Notes: generated by a model from the sequence alone, not told the origin. 64,000 bases of DNA from Pancytospora philotis (GCA_023647555.1 JALRLY010000259.1:1-64000), one strand, 5' to 3'. Positions 17,886 through 27,970 are shown, counted from the stretch's first letter. Translations and numbers: made by a program.

Positions 17886-18770
17886 TCAGTGATGCACTGC
17901 ATGGCGTGGCGCAGCGCATTCTGTCTGCGTGGTGCGCGTAGGCTCCGCATGGCGCCAGTACGGCCGAGTAACACTCCACGAAAAGCTCCACGGATGCATT
18001 TTCTTGATAATACCCAGCTTGGTTGCTGCGGACAGGGGCTTCTCCCCATGCGCCGAAGTCCACGCTTGGCATTCTTGTGCGTATCGCGACGGCAGCGACC
18101 GGCTTTCTGAGCGCAACTCGCGCATGCAGAAAATGGCACCGCGGTAGTCGTCGAGGTAGGCCTTGAAGTTGCTTCTCAGCAGGTGCATGTCGGCGCAGTT
18201 AAAACCGATCTCTGCGCACTGGCCGCTCGGCACAGACAGAACAGCATCCGTCTGTTCGTTGAGCACGCGTTTGGCGCTCCCGATGAAATTGGACAGAGCG
18301 GCGCGCGAAGAGTTCGCCGTCTCGTATGCGCAGACCATGGCCGAGATAGTATCCGTGGCGCTCACTGCCGAATCTGCTCGCGCTAGCACCAGCAAGGATG
18401 TTTTCAGGCGCTCCATGCACTGCAGCATTTCGCAGCACGACTCAAGGAAGTGAGACTCGAACTTTGCAGCTCTGCCCGAGCCCCACCAGCCATCCATAAA
18501 AGAGCCATCCTGCTCGGCTTCTGACACGGGAGGCGCAGGGTCGAACTCATTCACGGCCGCGTAAACTTCGAGAATGTATTCCTCGTGCCACCGCGCGCAG
18601 TAGTCGCGGGCCCTGCGATGCTCGCTATGGATATAAGCCAAGAGCTGTCCAACCAGGGTGCGGAAATCGCGCGCCCGCGGAGTCTCTTCGCGTTTTTCGT
18701 AGGCGCCCCCGCCACGCTTGCTTAACGAAGCCGCGGCGGATACGCAGCTCAGCAAAGCCCACAAATGCAT
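17886..18770 (-). CDS. Secreted family C protein, 294 aa
   Basis: I start at 18770 (MHLWALLSCVSAAASLSK), which gives a clear signal peptide and lies 18 bases downstream of an AAAATTTTATC box; the longer frame adds 43 unlikely residues. It shares with the next gene (18977) the N-terminus 'M.L.ALL.C.SAA', a central 'FM..WW..G..A.FE..F', 'SC..LQ', and 'ALS..I..A', spread over the same spacing, so the two are tandem paralogs. Cysteines are frequent, which suits an extracellular protein. No known family. The C-terminus (last 30 residues) does not align with the paralog and is rich in Arg and Thr. Confidence 0.68.
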   Translation of the reverse strand: MHLWALLSCVSAAASLSKRGGGAYEKREETPRARDFRTLVGQLLAYIHSEHRRARDYCARWHEEYILEVYAAVNEFDPAPPVSEAEQDGSFMDGWWGSGRAAKFESHFLESCCEMLQCMERLKTSLLVLARADSAVSATDTISAMVCAYETANSSRAALSNFIGSAKRVLNEQTDAVLSVPSGQCAEIGFNCADMHLLRSNFKAYLDDYRGAIFCMRELRSESRSLPSRYAQECQAWTSAHGEKPLSAATKLGIIKKMHPWSFSWSVTRPYWRHAEPTRTTQTECAAPRHAVHH

Positions 18771-18976
18771 TTTTTGGCCTCGCGAAGATAAAATTTTTAT
18801 ACCTCCGCATTGCAAAAGCCGCAAGTACGCAAACTTATTCCTAAAATGCAACTTACTACGGCGTGTACTATCCGTCAATGAAAAATCAAGAAAATGCAAT
18901 TTTGAAGGTGCGAGTAATATTTAATTAAAGTAGATGTAAAAGTTTAACTAACGGCCATTGCTCGTGCCCTCGACAC

Positions 18977-19906
18977 TTATAGGGACGATTCAGACACATT
19001 GGGGTTTGAAACCACCCGAGCAGAAGGGTAGCTGTGCTTGGTCTCTGCTTTGTACACGACCGGCTCGGGGATAGTCCATTGCAGCTCGTGCGGATGAAAC
19101 AGACTCGTCGCGATATCCAGCTTCTCCGCCGCATCCAAGACGCCGCCCGCGTTTTTTGAGGCCTGTTCTTGGCACTTGTCCGCAAACCGCGCAGGCAGCA
19201 ACAGGCCATCTGATCTGAGGTTGAGCAGATAGACTCGGACAGCGAGAACCGCATCGAGGTATGCTTGGATGCTGTGACCAAGCCTATTTGCGTCGGTCCA
19301 GCTGATACCGACTTGAATCTTTTGGTAGAGCAACGCGTGCTGCAAAGCATGTATTTCCTCACCAAGCATTTTCTTGGCACCCTGGGTGAAGGCGGCCAGC
19401 GCGGGGCGCGGCGCGTTCTCCGTGTCGTTCTCATACGCATGTATTAAGTCAGAGAGAGCCTTCGGGCACTCCTCGCCAGAGCCTACACTGGGTGGAGCAG
19501 CAGCGGAGCCGGCCTCGACTACGCGCTTCTTCAGGAAACTTACGCGCTGCAAGAGCAGGCAGCTCGAGATAAAAAAGCTCCGCTCAAAATCTGCGACATT
19601 CCCTCTGTTCCACCACTCCTCCATGAATGCAGCTTCGCGCTTACTGTCGGGCGCAGTGCGCACAAGCCCGAGCCGTAGTAGGGCAAATGGCACTTCAAGC
19701 AGATACTCGCTCCGGGACTCCTCAAACTGAGCGCGGCACTCGCGGTGCTTTTCGTAAATATCATTCGAAAGCTCCTTGAGTAGCACGCGGATTTCAGGCT
19801 CTCCCGGCGCCTCTGTCGTAGATCGCCACTCATTGTGGGCGGATACCCATGTGAGACTCATCGGGTTCGCAGCTGAAGCGCAATTCAGCAGAGCTTGCAG
19901 ATACAT
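18977..19906 (-). CDS. Secreted family C protein, 309 aa
   Basis: Tandem paralog of the gene at 17886, on the same strand 206 bp upstream of it. The N-terminus (MYLQALLNCASAANP) acts as a short signal peptide. Conserved points include 'FMEEWWNRGNVADFERSFF', 'SSCLLLQRV' and 'ALSDLIHAYE'. A helix-rich body and several cysteines follow. An AAAATTTT box lies about 25 bases before the ATG, with AAATTTAAAATTT doubled. No match to a known protein family is recognised. Function unknown; secreted or vacuolar by signal peptide. Confidence 0.7.
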   Translation of the reverse strand: MYLQALLNCASAANPMSLTWVSAHNEWRSTTEAPGEPEIRVLLKELSNDIYEKHRECRAQFEESRSEYLLEVPFALLRLGLVRTAPDSKREAAFMEEWWNRGNVADFERSFFISSCLLLQRVSFLKKRVVEAGSAAAPPSVGSGEECPKALSDLIHAYENDTENAPRPALAAFTQGAKKMLGEEIHALQHALLYQKIQVGISWTDANRLGHSIQAYLDAVLAVRVYLLNLRSDGLLLPARFADKCQEQASKNAGGVLDAAEKLDIATSLFHPHELQWTIPEPVVYKAETKHSYPSARVVSNPNVSESSL

Positions 19907-20956
19907 CTTTCAGGTCTTTTGGCGCAAAAATTTTAAATTTAGCCTGCAAATTTTTATTTGCGCCTGGTAATTCGCGCTTTAGGTGTGCATGGCTGTACCA
20001 TGCCGTCCCAGAATAGCGATCTGCAGATGCCCATTCCGTATCCAAGCACTGCGGCGCCCAGCGTATCCGCAGCGCCTCTGCTATTGCTCAATTTGTAAGC
20101 CATGCGAAAGATGACGTGTCTATTTCCCTACCTCTGCCAGGCATCTGCGGGCACGGCCATGGAAGGATACAAGGCCAATAATGGTGCATGGGAACTCCAA
20201 GCGGTAGCGCGCGACTACATGCCCATCTGGTTACACATAAATGCAAGCGATGGGAACGCAGGGTTGCAGCTAGAAGATGATTTACCTCATGAGCGTAGCA
20301 TTGCACGAACACCGAACCCCTGCAGTCTTTCTGAATCTTTTTGTTTGTAAATCAAAGCACTTCAGTTACTCTGCGAGCAGACAACGCTGCGCATCCCACC
20401 AATACTGCCTAGCCGCGGCGCTGCAGATTTTCGTCGAATAAAAATTTTCATTGATCTAAAGACACGAATAGCGGGTTGAGAAGATAAACCTGTATCCGCC
20501 AGCTCCATAAATGTACCTATTTTTCTATAGTTTATCGTAACTAGCAATACTCTACACTGTTTCTCAGTTTCAGATCTGTGCCCGATTAAAATCAGATAAA
20601 ACTTATATTGATTAACTGTGATGGTAGTCTGATCAGTTTTAATGAGTCTGCTCAACATGGAAAGAATGCGTGCTTTGCGGTATTTCGCAGTGCGAATATA
20701 GCTGCATGCGGCCCCCGCCGCCTGCGCCAATTCTCAGTGCAGCTTCATCAGTTTGTTATCGCGTTTAAAGTGCCTAGGCGACCAAATCTTAGTGATTAAT
20801 TAACTGTCAAACGCTTTGAGATATTGCTGCGTGCTCTTCCGCGCAGTGCCCAAAGGCAGTATAAAAATATGCGGATCGTGATAAATGACGTTGAAAACTT
20901 CATTTTGATTTTATTAATATTGGGTGCTGATTAAAGAATGGCCGACATGGGCCCAT
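19907..20956. other. Gene-poor kilobase upstream of the LisH gene
   Basis: About 1 kb with no strong gene. It contains two AAATTT boxes close to 19925-19955 (promoter side of the family C gene) and one near 20443 with no nearby ATG. The only frame worth noting is 20102-20350, listed separately. Confidence 0.5.
20102..20350 (+). CDS. Possible small secreted protein, 82 aa (doubtful)
   Basis: The ATG follows CAATTTGTAAGCC, a weak match to the start context, and the N-terminus (MRKMTCLFPYLCQASAGTA) could act as a signal peptide. The codon use is not distinctive and I see no paralog in the window. It lies inside the largest gap of the left half. It could equally be a chance frame. Confidence 0.25.
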   Translation: MRKMTCLFPYLCQASAGTAMEGYKANNGAWELQAVARDYMPIWLHINASDGNAGLQLEDDLPHERSIARTPNPCSLSESFCL

Positions 20957-22297
20957 ATGTCACCGCCATCAGAGGAAACCGTAGCGAGCTTTAATAAGCT
21001 GGTACTGGAGTATCTGCTGAAGATGAAGCTGGACAAGTCGGCGGCGGCGTTCCGCAAGGAGCTCGGGCTCGACGATGTGCGGCTGAACGACGCGCTGCCG
21101 ACGCTGCTGAACTGGTACAGCATCTTTCTGGAGACCGCGGAGGTGCGCGCGGGCATCACGCTGGTGCCCGACAGCCTGAACCGCATAGAGGGGATCATGC
21201 TCAAGCTCGAGAACGAGAAGCTGCGCTACTCGCAGCTCAAGGTGTCGGGCGCGGCGGAGATGCGGCCGCACGCGTCGCTCAGCAGGCCGGCGTACGGGCA
21301 ATACAGCGAGCGGCCGCGCGCTGGCGATAGCACTGACTACGGCCCCCGGCCCAGCGCGTACGGCACCGGCCCCTACCCCCAGAGGATGCCCGGCATGGAG
21401 CGCGATGCGCCGAGCACGTCGGCGGCTGCAGAACCGCCAGCTGTGCCGCCAGCATCCTACTTCCCGCCACTGAAGGAGTACAACGTTGTCGAGATGAACA
21501 TCCCGTACATCCTCGCTGCCCACTACTGCCCGCAGGCCCAGCTCCTGCTGCTGTGCGCGGTAGACGGCAAGGCCTACTTCTACAGCCTGGCCGCGCAGAA
21601 GGTCGAGTACTCCTTCGTGCTGCCCAAGCCGCACGTGCGGCAGCTGCGCGCGCTCGAGGCGAACCACAACATTTTCTTCCTCGTTGCGTTTGACGACGCG
21701 TCGCTTCACCTGTACAGGTACGCCAACGGCATCAAGGAGGACATGAAGCCCATAGAGTCCGACACGCCGATCCGCTCGTTCTGCTTCGGCAAGCGCTCGA
21801 TCTACGTGCTCGCGGGCAGCAGCACCATCCGGGTCTACTCCTTCGTGGGCGATCTGCTGAAGACGCTCCGCGTCGGCTGCAACGTGCTGGAAATCGAGTT
21901 CTTCGGAACGAATCTGCTGCTCGTCGAGGCCGCGAGCGTGACTGAGTTCGACCCGAACATGGGCATCGAGGTGAAGGCGCTCGCGCGCGGCAAGAGCCCG
22001 CGCGTCATAGTCAAGGACGATTTTGCGTTTGTCATCTTCACAGACTCCGTGCAGGGCTTCAGCGGCCGCAGCCCGTTCCCCGTCATCGCTTTCAAGAGCA
22101 CTCTCAACGTGGTTGACATCGATCTGATTGCGAACATGGTGGCGGTCTGCACCGGGAACGAGACGTACATCGGGAACGACCTGTACCCGATCAGCAACTC
22201 CATCCTCGTCATGCCGATCGTGTACCACGACGTTATAGGCTGCATCGTGCTCGGCTCCAACGCCGTCCTCTCCTATTTCACCAGCAATGTGAACTAG
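20957..22297 (+). CDS. LisH-domain protein with C-terminal beta-propeller
   Basis: A 446-residue protein. Residues about 8-50 form a LisH/LUFS-like module ('VLEYLLKMKLDKSAAAFRKE' followed by a Trp-containing helix 'NWYSIFLE'), a dimerisation unit of co-repressors such as Leunig, SSBP and Flo8-type regulators. A proline/glycine/tyrosine-rich linker follows (about 100-175) and then a region of beta repeats (about 180-446) that reads as a degenerate seven-bladed propeller. The start at 20957 follows GGGCCCAT; a frame extending 11 codons upstream exists. This layout fits a nuclear transcriptional cofactor. The exact ortholog is uncertain because the WD signatures are almost completely lost. Confidence 0.62.
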   Translation: MSPPSEETVASFNKLVLEYLLKMKLDKSAAAFRKELGLDDVRLNDALPTLLNWYSIFLETAEVRAGITLVPDSLNRIEGIMLKLENEKLRYSQLKVSGAAEMRPHASLSRPAYGQYSERPRAGDSTDYGPRPSAYGTGPYPQRMPGMERDAPSTSAAAEPPAVPPASYFPPLKEYNVVEMNIPYILAAHYCPQAQLLLLCAVDGKAYFYSLAAQKVEYSFVLPKPHVRQLRALEANHNIFFLVAFDDASLHLYRYANGIKEDMKPIESDTPIRSFCFGKRSIYVLAGSSTIRVYSFVGDLLKTLRVGCNVLEIEFFGTNLLLVEAASVTEFDPNMGIEVKALARGKSPRVIVKDDFAFVIFTDSVQGFSGRSPFPVIAFKSTLNVVDIDLIANMVAVCTGNETYIGNDLYPISNSILVMPIVYHDVIGCIVLGSNAVLSYFTSNVN

Positions 22298-22590
22298 TTC
22301 TGCCAGAGGGCGCGCGGTGAAAGAAAGCGATGAGGAAGCATGTATTGGAGTGCGAATGGGCATAGTTGGAGACTGTCGATAATAATCCTGAATTAAGCAA
22401 TTTAGTCTTGTCAGCTGGACTTGACAGAGGCGCAGACCACTGTGCTAGATAGCACATTCGAGTTGGAGCAGGCCATTGGATGCCCACATTAGCCGCGCAG
22501 CTAACGCGTCATTTCAAGCCGTTGCTGCTCGTCGCGTGTACGCCAGACTGTCATCGCCCCGGCTACAAAGCCGGTGAGAATTTTGCCCAT

Positions 22591-23226
22591 ATGCCAGAAT
22601 ACATCGAAGTGGTGGGCGAGGAGAGCACCAACTGCACGGTGTGCAAGAAGGAGGCCACCATACGCGCGTTCGTGCTGAGGGACACGCACCCGTACAAGCT
22701 GTTCTCGGTGCTGGACTGCCAGGAGTGCGGGCACAGCGAGAGCTCGCAGTGCGACTTCGAGGAGCTCGACTACGCGGTCCGGATCACGTGCGACTTCAAG
22801 CCGTCGAGCGCGCTCGAGTCGCAGCCCGGCGAGTTCGTCAACGAGAACCTCTGCCGGATGGCGTTCATTAACAACGATGCCACCGTCACGATCTACGTGG
22901 ACGACAAGGTGCTCGTGGAGTTCTCCAACGACTTCGCGTCGGTCTACTGCCTGCAGAATCTGCTGATGCGCGGCGCCGAGATCGTCTCCTGTGCGCGGGA
23001 CGAGGCAGCGAACGACGACACCATCGAGCGGACCAAGAAGCAGCTCGCGAACATCCTGAACGGCGCGGCGTTCAAGCTGAAGATCGTCGACGAGTCTGGC
23101 TTTTCGCGCGTGTGCCCGCCCGGCAGGGAGTACACCGAGATCCAGGAGCTCGATGTTGCGCAGCTCGACGAGCCCGACGTCAAGTACGAGAAGCTCCCCA
23201 AGAACAGCTCCGCAGCGGAGTTGTGA
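22591..23226 (+). CDS. ZPR1-like zinc finger protein, single-domain
   Basis: A 211-residue protein with one C4 zinc finger of ZPR1 type: C15-x2-C18 and C43-x2-C46 ('STNCTVCKK' and 'LDCQECGHSE'), followed by the beta-rich ZPR1 homology region. Eukaryotic ZPR1 normally has two such modules (about 459 aa) and helps fold eEF1A; this protein has only one, as in archaeal relatives. The ATG at 22591 directly follows GAATTTTGCCCAT. The upstream 37 codons of open frame are judged not coding. Codon use is strongly GC-biased. Loss of the second module is notable and may reflect genome reduction. Confidence 0.75.
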   Translation: MPEYIEVVGEESTNCTVCKKEATIRAFVLRDTHPYKLFSVLDCQECGHSESSQCDFEELDYAVRITCDFKPSSALESQPGEFVNENLCRMAFINNDATVTIYVDDKVLVEFSNDFASVYCLQNLLMRGAEIVSCARDEAANDDTIERTKKQLANILNGAAFKLKIVDESGFSRVCPPGREYTEIQELDVAQLDEPDVKYEKLPKNSSAAEL

Positions 23227-23795
23227 GCGGCAGCCCGCGCCCACTGGTGCACCGGCCATTCCACCGCGCCTGGCCATTGGCCGTATTAATAAATTCATCG
23301 AAGCAGTAGTTTTTTATTTGCAAGCCGCGGGCATGCTAGTGTAAATGTACTTGCAGAACCGGCTCCTACTGGTGGTCTGCTAAGTGGCTGCGTGTATCCG
23401 CGCGTTTGAGCTAGCTGTATCGTATAATATCACTAATATTATTTGTGACGGCCAGGTATTTATTACTATCAGGACCAATTTGGATGATATCATCGCATTA
23501 GTCCAGGCACTTTTATATTGCGCGCAAAATTTTAGCCGGGTACAGAATATTTGCAGAGGTATCGTGGTAGGCATGCGTTTACAGGTTCAGTACCGTACTG
23601 TGCGTGCATACATGGCTTACCGCCCGTTATCAATCGCTCTAGCGTGCTACAGCAACCTGTTTTAAAATTTTTAACTGTTTTTTAAAGCAGCAGTGCGGCC
23701 TGTAAAAGTAGGCGCCATGGTGCTTATAATCTGCAAACATACACAAACTGGCCCAGTTAATTCCACGAACAACGATTTATTTAGAAACGGCGCGC
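23227..23795. other. Intergenic region, tail to tail
   Basis: Lies between the ends of two convergent genes. It contains two AAAATTTT sequences (near 23525 and 23665) without a supported coding frame, one followed by AGCCGGG. No structured RNA recognised. Confidence 0.45.
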
Positions 23796-24212
23796 CTATA
23801 TTTTCTTGATGGACTTGTACGGCTTGTAGAGGAACTCGCTGAAGAAGGAGAACGCAACGCCCAGGTAGAGAATGGCCCACTTCCCGCTGAAGGGGATGAG
23901 CGTCTTGCAGAGCAGGCCCCAGAACATCACGTCGAAGAGGAAGGCCACCACGCCCGAGCTGTTCAGTGACACGACATTCACGAGCTTCGCGGCGCCGTTC
24001 TCCGTGGCGATGGTCGGCAGTGTGATCCAGTGGAGCAGCGCGCCAGCGGCGACGTCTGGCACTGACAGCAGCGCCAGCTTGCAGAGCGATGCGCTCCTGT
24101 AGCAGTACAGCGCGACCACAAGAAGCGTGTAGAGCGCGTATGAGCGCACAAGCAGCATTTTGGACTTGTTGTTCCCCTTGAGAATCGCCTTGAGGTGCTC
24201 TGAGCCGCGCAT
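23796..24212 (-). CDS. Small multi-span membrane protein, TMEM208/SND2-like
   Basis: A 138-residue integral membrane protein with about three to four hydrophobic segments (22-42, 45-70, 82-105, 108-125) and a basic C-terminal tail (YKPYKSIKKI). The start region 'LKAILKGNNKSKMLL', the early pair of helices and the lysine-rich tail resemble TMEM208/Snd2, an ER protein of the SRP-independent (SND) targeting route. The similarity is one of layout rather than strong sequence identity, so the call is tentative. The ATG follows GAAATCTTTCACCCT. Divergent from the antiporter gene. Confidence 0.45.
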   Translation of the reverse strand: MRGSEHLKAILKGNNKSKMLLVRSYALYTLLVVALYCYRSASLCKLALLSVPDVAAGALLHWITLPTIATENGAAKLVNVVSLNSSGVVAFLFDVMFWGLLCKTLIPFSGKWAILYLGVAFSFFSEFLYKPYKSIKKI

Positions 24213-24546
24213 AGGGTGAAAGATTTCCGCGGATGTGTGGCCGCATCAGTAAAATTTTTCTTTCAGAGGTAAAACTGCCAATACTCATTGGCTTAGATTG
24301 CTATAAGTATTCTGCCTGTACTAACAGCACAATAATACAGATACTCTCTAAGTTTCTGAATTGAGGCAGAATAATTCAGCCTTGCTTATATTCATTCTGC
24401 TGTCAGATAACTTTCATACGCATTTGGGTATGCCAATTCCTCCAGGGCCCTGGCCTGCCACAGCACTGATCGCGGCATTGGCAGGGGCGCACAAACAAAC
24501 AAAGACTCGGCTTTTGAAGCAACAAATAGCCCGGGTGTGACAGGCG
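24213..24546. other. Divergent promoter region
   Basis: Upstream region shared by the small membrane protein and the antiporter. AAAATTTTTC near 24250 belongs to the minus-strand gene. No gene seen. Confidence 0.45.
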
Positions 24547-26058
24547 ATGGAAGACCTAGCAAAGCTGACCATCTTCTCTGCTCTTTTTATTCTCTTCTAC
24601 AGCATGATCGCCAAGCGCATCCACAACACCTACCACGTTCCCGACCCGCTGGTGATGATTCTCTACGGCCTGCTCGTCGGCAAGTCCGGCCTCGGTGTGC
24701 TGCGCACGCACGACGTCTTCTCGCGGAGCATGATATCCCACATCTCGCGCATCATCCTCTGCCTGCAGACGATGGCCGTTTCGCTCTCGCTGCCCAGCAA
24801 CTACCTGTGGAGCAACAAGCAGCCGCTGCTCTATCTGATCATACTTGGCGGCTTCCTGAAGTGCGGCATCATCTTCGTGCTCCTCCGGCTCTTCAGCTCG
24901 CTGAGCACGCCGACGTGCTGGGCGATCGCCGCCTCGCTCAGCCCGACCGACCCCATCCTGAGCTCCTCGATCGTGAAGGGGCGCTTTGCACGGACGAACG
25001 TGCCGATCCATCTGCGCACGCTGCTCTCCGCCGAGTCCGGGATCAACGACGGGCTCGGCATCATCCTGCTCAACATATCCGTGGAGATGCTCCACAGCTA
25101 CCACAAAATATTCAGTCCGTCCGTGTGCGCTGAGCGAGGCCGTGCAGCCGAATTCGACGAGCAGGCACAGACAGAATTGGTTGGAATGCAAAGCGTACAA
25201 AGCATCACCAGCTACCTGAGCGGTGCCTTTCCCGTGCCTTTCGCGGCGGTTACCAGGCGCTTCAGTCCGGGCCTGCAGGATTTCCTGTACTTTGTAAGGC
25301 CACTCGAGCTTCTGAACACGGAGCCGCACGCTGCCTTAGGCCCGCACCCCTGCAGCGCATCTTACGTGCTCACGCGTCTGTTCAGCCCGCTGAGCAAGTT
25401 CATCGTAAGCACAGTCCTGGTCAAGGTCCTCTTCTCTCTCATCGCGGGCTACGCCATCGGCTACATCACGCGGCGTGTCACGCAGGTGTGCTGTGCTGTC
25501 GAGCTGGTGCGCTCGGAGATCCTCATCATCCACTCGTTTGTCCTCACCTTCCTGGGCCTCGCGCTGATGGACCTGATCGAGGGCTCCGAGCTTATCTGCA
25601 TCTTCTTCATCGGAACGGCGCTGAACGCCGAGTCGTGGTACTCTCTCGAAGGCTCGAGCCAGAAGATGTCGGAGATCGTCGAGAACCTCTTCTCCAACAC
25701 CTTCTTCATCCTCCTCGGCTCGCTGCTGGACCTCGCGGCCGTGCCTCTGCGCATATTCATCGTGTGCTGCTGCATAGTGGCGGTCAGCCGCCCGCTCAGC
25801 GTGCTGGCGATCAGCCGGCTGCTGCCGCAGCTGAGTGGCATGCGCGAGATCCTCTTTGTGGGCTGGTTCGGCCCGATCGGGGTCGGGGCGCTCTACTACT
25901 GCATGCTGTACGACCACACGATGCATACGTTCACCGTGGACTTTGCGATGTGCATTGTGTTTCTCAGCACGGTGATCCACGGCCTGTCGGTGCCGGTGCT
26001 CTGTCTGTGCAGCAAGGCCTGGCACGGCTTTGTGGCTCGGCGCAGGCGCAGCGGATAA
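24547..26058 (+). CDS. Na+/H+ antiporter, fungal Nha1/Sod2 type
   Basis: A 503-residue CPA1-family exchanger with about 12 hydrophobic segments. The core motifs 'ASLSPTDPILSSSIVKGRFA' and 'RTLLSAESGINDGLG' match the ion-binding helix and the ESGxNDG motif of fungal plasma-membrane antiporters. A loop at about 190-240 interrupts the two halves and is less conserved. It would extrude Na+ (or K+) in exchange for protons, maintaining ion balance. The C-terminal cytoplasmic tail is only about 10 residues, in contrast to several hundred in yeast Nha1, so regulatory parts are missing. Single gene on the plus strand; Ste24 follows. Confidence 0.87.
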   Translation: MEDLAKLTIFSALFILFYSMIAKRIHNTYHVPDPLVMILYGLLVGKSGLGVLRTHDVFSRSMISHISRIILCLQTMAVSLSLPSNYLWSNKQPLLYLIILGGFLKCGIIFVLLRLFSSLSTPTCWAIAASLSPTDPILSSSIVKGRFARTNVPIHLRTLLSAESGINDGLGIILLNISVEMLHSYHKIFSPSVCAERGRAAEFDEQAQTELVGMQSVQSITSYLSGAFPVPFAAVTRRFSPGLQDFLYFVRPLELLNTEPHAALGPHPCSASYVLTRLFSPLSKFIVSTVLVKVLFSLIAGYAIGYITRRVTQVCCAVELVRSEILIIHSFVLTFLGLALMDLIEGSELICIFFIGTALNAESWYSLEGSSQKMSEIVENLFSNTFFILLGSLLDLAAVPLRIFIVCCCIVAVSRPLSVLAISRLLPQLSGMREILFVGWFGPIGVGALYYCMLYDHTMHTFTVDFAMCIVFLSTVIHGLSVPVLCLCSKAWHGFVARRRRSG

Positions 26059-26511
26059 GCACGGGTGTTCAGCAGCTCTATCTAAGTAAATTTATTGAAG
26101 CAAAGATCTATTCTAACTCTATTATAGATAGAATAGATAGTGAATGATGGTGATAGATAAATTAAAAGCTAAAAATGGTAACTGCTGCTAATCATAAGAA
26201 GCTATATTGTGCTACAGTTGCGACCGGAAGTGCTCACAAATAGAACATGGCTGAGTGGGCCGATTGGCGGCCTTTTAATAATAGGGCTATCTTATATAAA
26301 GGAGGCTCTTGGCTGACCAATAGTGTCCCTGGCTTGATTTTGTAAACGGCTTTACATCTGCCACAATGCATCCGGTGTGTGCTCTCTTTGAGACACAAAC
26401 GGACCTTTAAATCTCGGGCGTAAATTTTTATCGTGAAGCACCAGGCCGCTGAGCTGATATGGTAGAGCCCCTTATTTTGTGTGAAAACTGCACCACTTTT
26501 CACCCCTTACG
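26059..26511. other. Intergenic region upstream of Ste24
   Basis: A/T-rich start, then a short hairpin (GGCCG 26258-26262 with CGGCC 26268-26272) followed by TTTT. I could not extend the fold. A minus-strand frame across it has a CxxC but starts without the local context, so it is not called. Confidence 0.4.
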
Positions 26512-27756
26512 ATGCGAGCTGCAGAAAGGCTGAGCGCAGCGCACTTGGGAGCTCCTGCAAAGAAATCTTTCGTGACTCTGTTCGCGGTCGGCTTCGCCAT
26601 GGCCTCCACATTGCTGCTGCTCGGTATCGGATTCTTTGTGTTCGCCTGCAGCATGCAGATCAGCTACTACAAGCAGAACGCCAGCAGGGACATCCCGGTA
26701 TGGAAAGGCTACGGGATGCCGAACGAGGGCTATCAGCTGTCTCAAAGATTCTTCGAGGCACTAAAGCTGTCAATGGAATCCATGGGATACAGGATCGTGC
26801 CCTCAATAATTATCACAGTAGCGCTTGCTGCCGCCTTAGAATACGCTAGGGTATCCAATGCGGTGGCAGTGCTGGCACAGATCATCTTCTTCCTGACCTC
26901 CGATGGCATACGTTTACTGTGCATGGCTATGTTCACACTCTTTATTGTAAAGCTGATGCATAAGCTCTTGCTATTTGCCATACTTGGGGTTCTATGGTAC
27001 TTTGTGGGCAAAAAGATCGGGCCGGTGCCGTCGCTGCTGTATGCGCTTTTCCTCGTAGAAATTGTCTTCCCCGCCAGCGTGTACTATACAGATGTAATCA
27101 CAATCGCTAGTTCTGTCAGTGAATTCAAGTGCAGATCCATAAGCCTGCTCAGCAATTACCCGGATATCGGAGATGAGGACCGCACCAAAATCCTCGAGTT
27201 CTGCGAGTCCCGCGGCATCCACCGTGACGAGGTCTTTGTACTGGACACTGATATCATAAACGCGGCGGCAAGCTCCGGCCCGCGCTACCAGTTCTTCTTT
27301 TTTACCACAGCAGTTCTGAAGCTCCTGTCCATTGAGCAGCTGCTTGGGATGGCTGCGCACGAGATCGAGCACATCCGATGCAGCCATATCTTTAAAGATA
27401 TTACGCTTAGGACCATTGCTCGTGCAACCTTTCTGGCTGCTTTTGTCTTTGCGCACTGCAAGTTACATAAGCGCTTCGGGGCGCTGCTGCTGATGATCGG
27501 CAGCACTTATGCGCGTTTAGGATTCACATTCATCTTCGAGATAATCAGTAACGTATGCCTAAGCCACAGGTTCGAGTACCAGGCGGATTCTGCAGCGCTT
27601 GAAAGCGCATACGGCCGGCACTATCACGACGGTCTGCTGGTGAGCACGATTGCTTTGAGGGGCAAGCTGTTTGACTATAAACTCCCCGCAGCTGCATTGG
27701 TGGATCATCCTTCAATACTTGCGCGGGTACGGAAATGTGAACAGTACTTTAAATAA
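26512..27756 (+). CDS. STE24: CAAX prenyl protease 1 (Ste24/ZMPSTE24, M48)
   Basis: A 414-residue membrane metalloprotease. The zinc motif is 'AAHEIEH' (HExxH) at about residues 283-288, and the third ligand lies in 'FEYQADSAALES' about 70 residues on. Roughly six to seven hydrophobic segments surround it, as in the barrel-like Ste24. The enzyme cleaves prenylated CAAX proteins in the ER and inner nuclear membrane. Length is close to the family (yeast Ste24, 453). Codon use is less GC-biased than neighbouring housekeeping genes. Stop overlaps AAATAATTTG. Confidence 0.87.
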   Translation: MRAAERLSAAHLGAPAKKSFVTLFAVGFAMASTLLLLGIGFFVFACSMQISYYKQNASRDIPVWKGYGMPNEGYQLSQRFFEALKLSMESMGYRIVPSIIITVALAAALEYARVSNAVAVLAQIIFFLTSDGIRLLCMAMFTLFIVKLMHKLLLFAILGVLWYFVGKKIGPVPSLLYALFLVEIVFPASVYYTDVITIASSVSEFKCRSISLLSNYPDIGDEDRTKILEFCESRGIHRDEVFVLDTDIINAAASSGPRYQFFFFTTAVLKLLSIEQLLGMAAHEIEHIRCSHIFKDITLRTIARATFLAAFVFAHCKLHKRFGALLLMIGSTYARLGFTFIFEIISNVCLSHRFEYQADSAALESAYGRHYHDGLLVSTIALRGKLFDYKLPAAALVDHPSILARVRKCEQYFK

Positions 27757-27970
27757 TTTGCTTATTGCGTTTTTATATTGTGCTTGTATTTGGGAGTATG
27801 AATTCCTGCCAAGGATACCGTGTTGGCTTTCTTAGATCCGCATTCTATTTTCTATGAAGCAAGACGTTCATTATTAACAATGACAAGCCCTGCATGCACT
27901 ATAACATAGCCGCTGCACACACCGTAACATACTAACGCCTTTACACCCGCAAATAAAAAACAAGACTAAT

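Noticed and set aside
20362..20730. 122-codon minus-strand frame in the gap before the LisH gene
   Set aside because: It starts with TTG, with no start context and no protein-like composition.
23384..23665. 93-codon frame in a convergent gap
   Set aside because: It starts with GTG, lacks codon bias and has no similarity to a known family.
26234..26503. Minus-strand frame with a CxxC
   Set aside because: One CxxC alone does not make a zinc site and the frame lacks the local start context.
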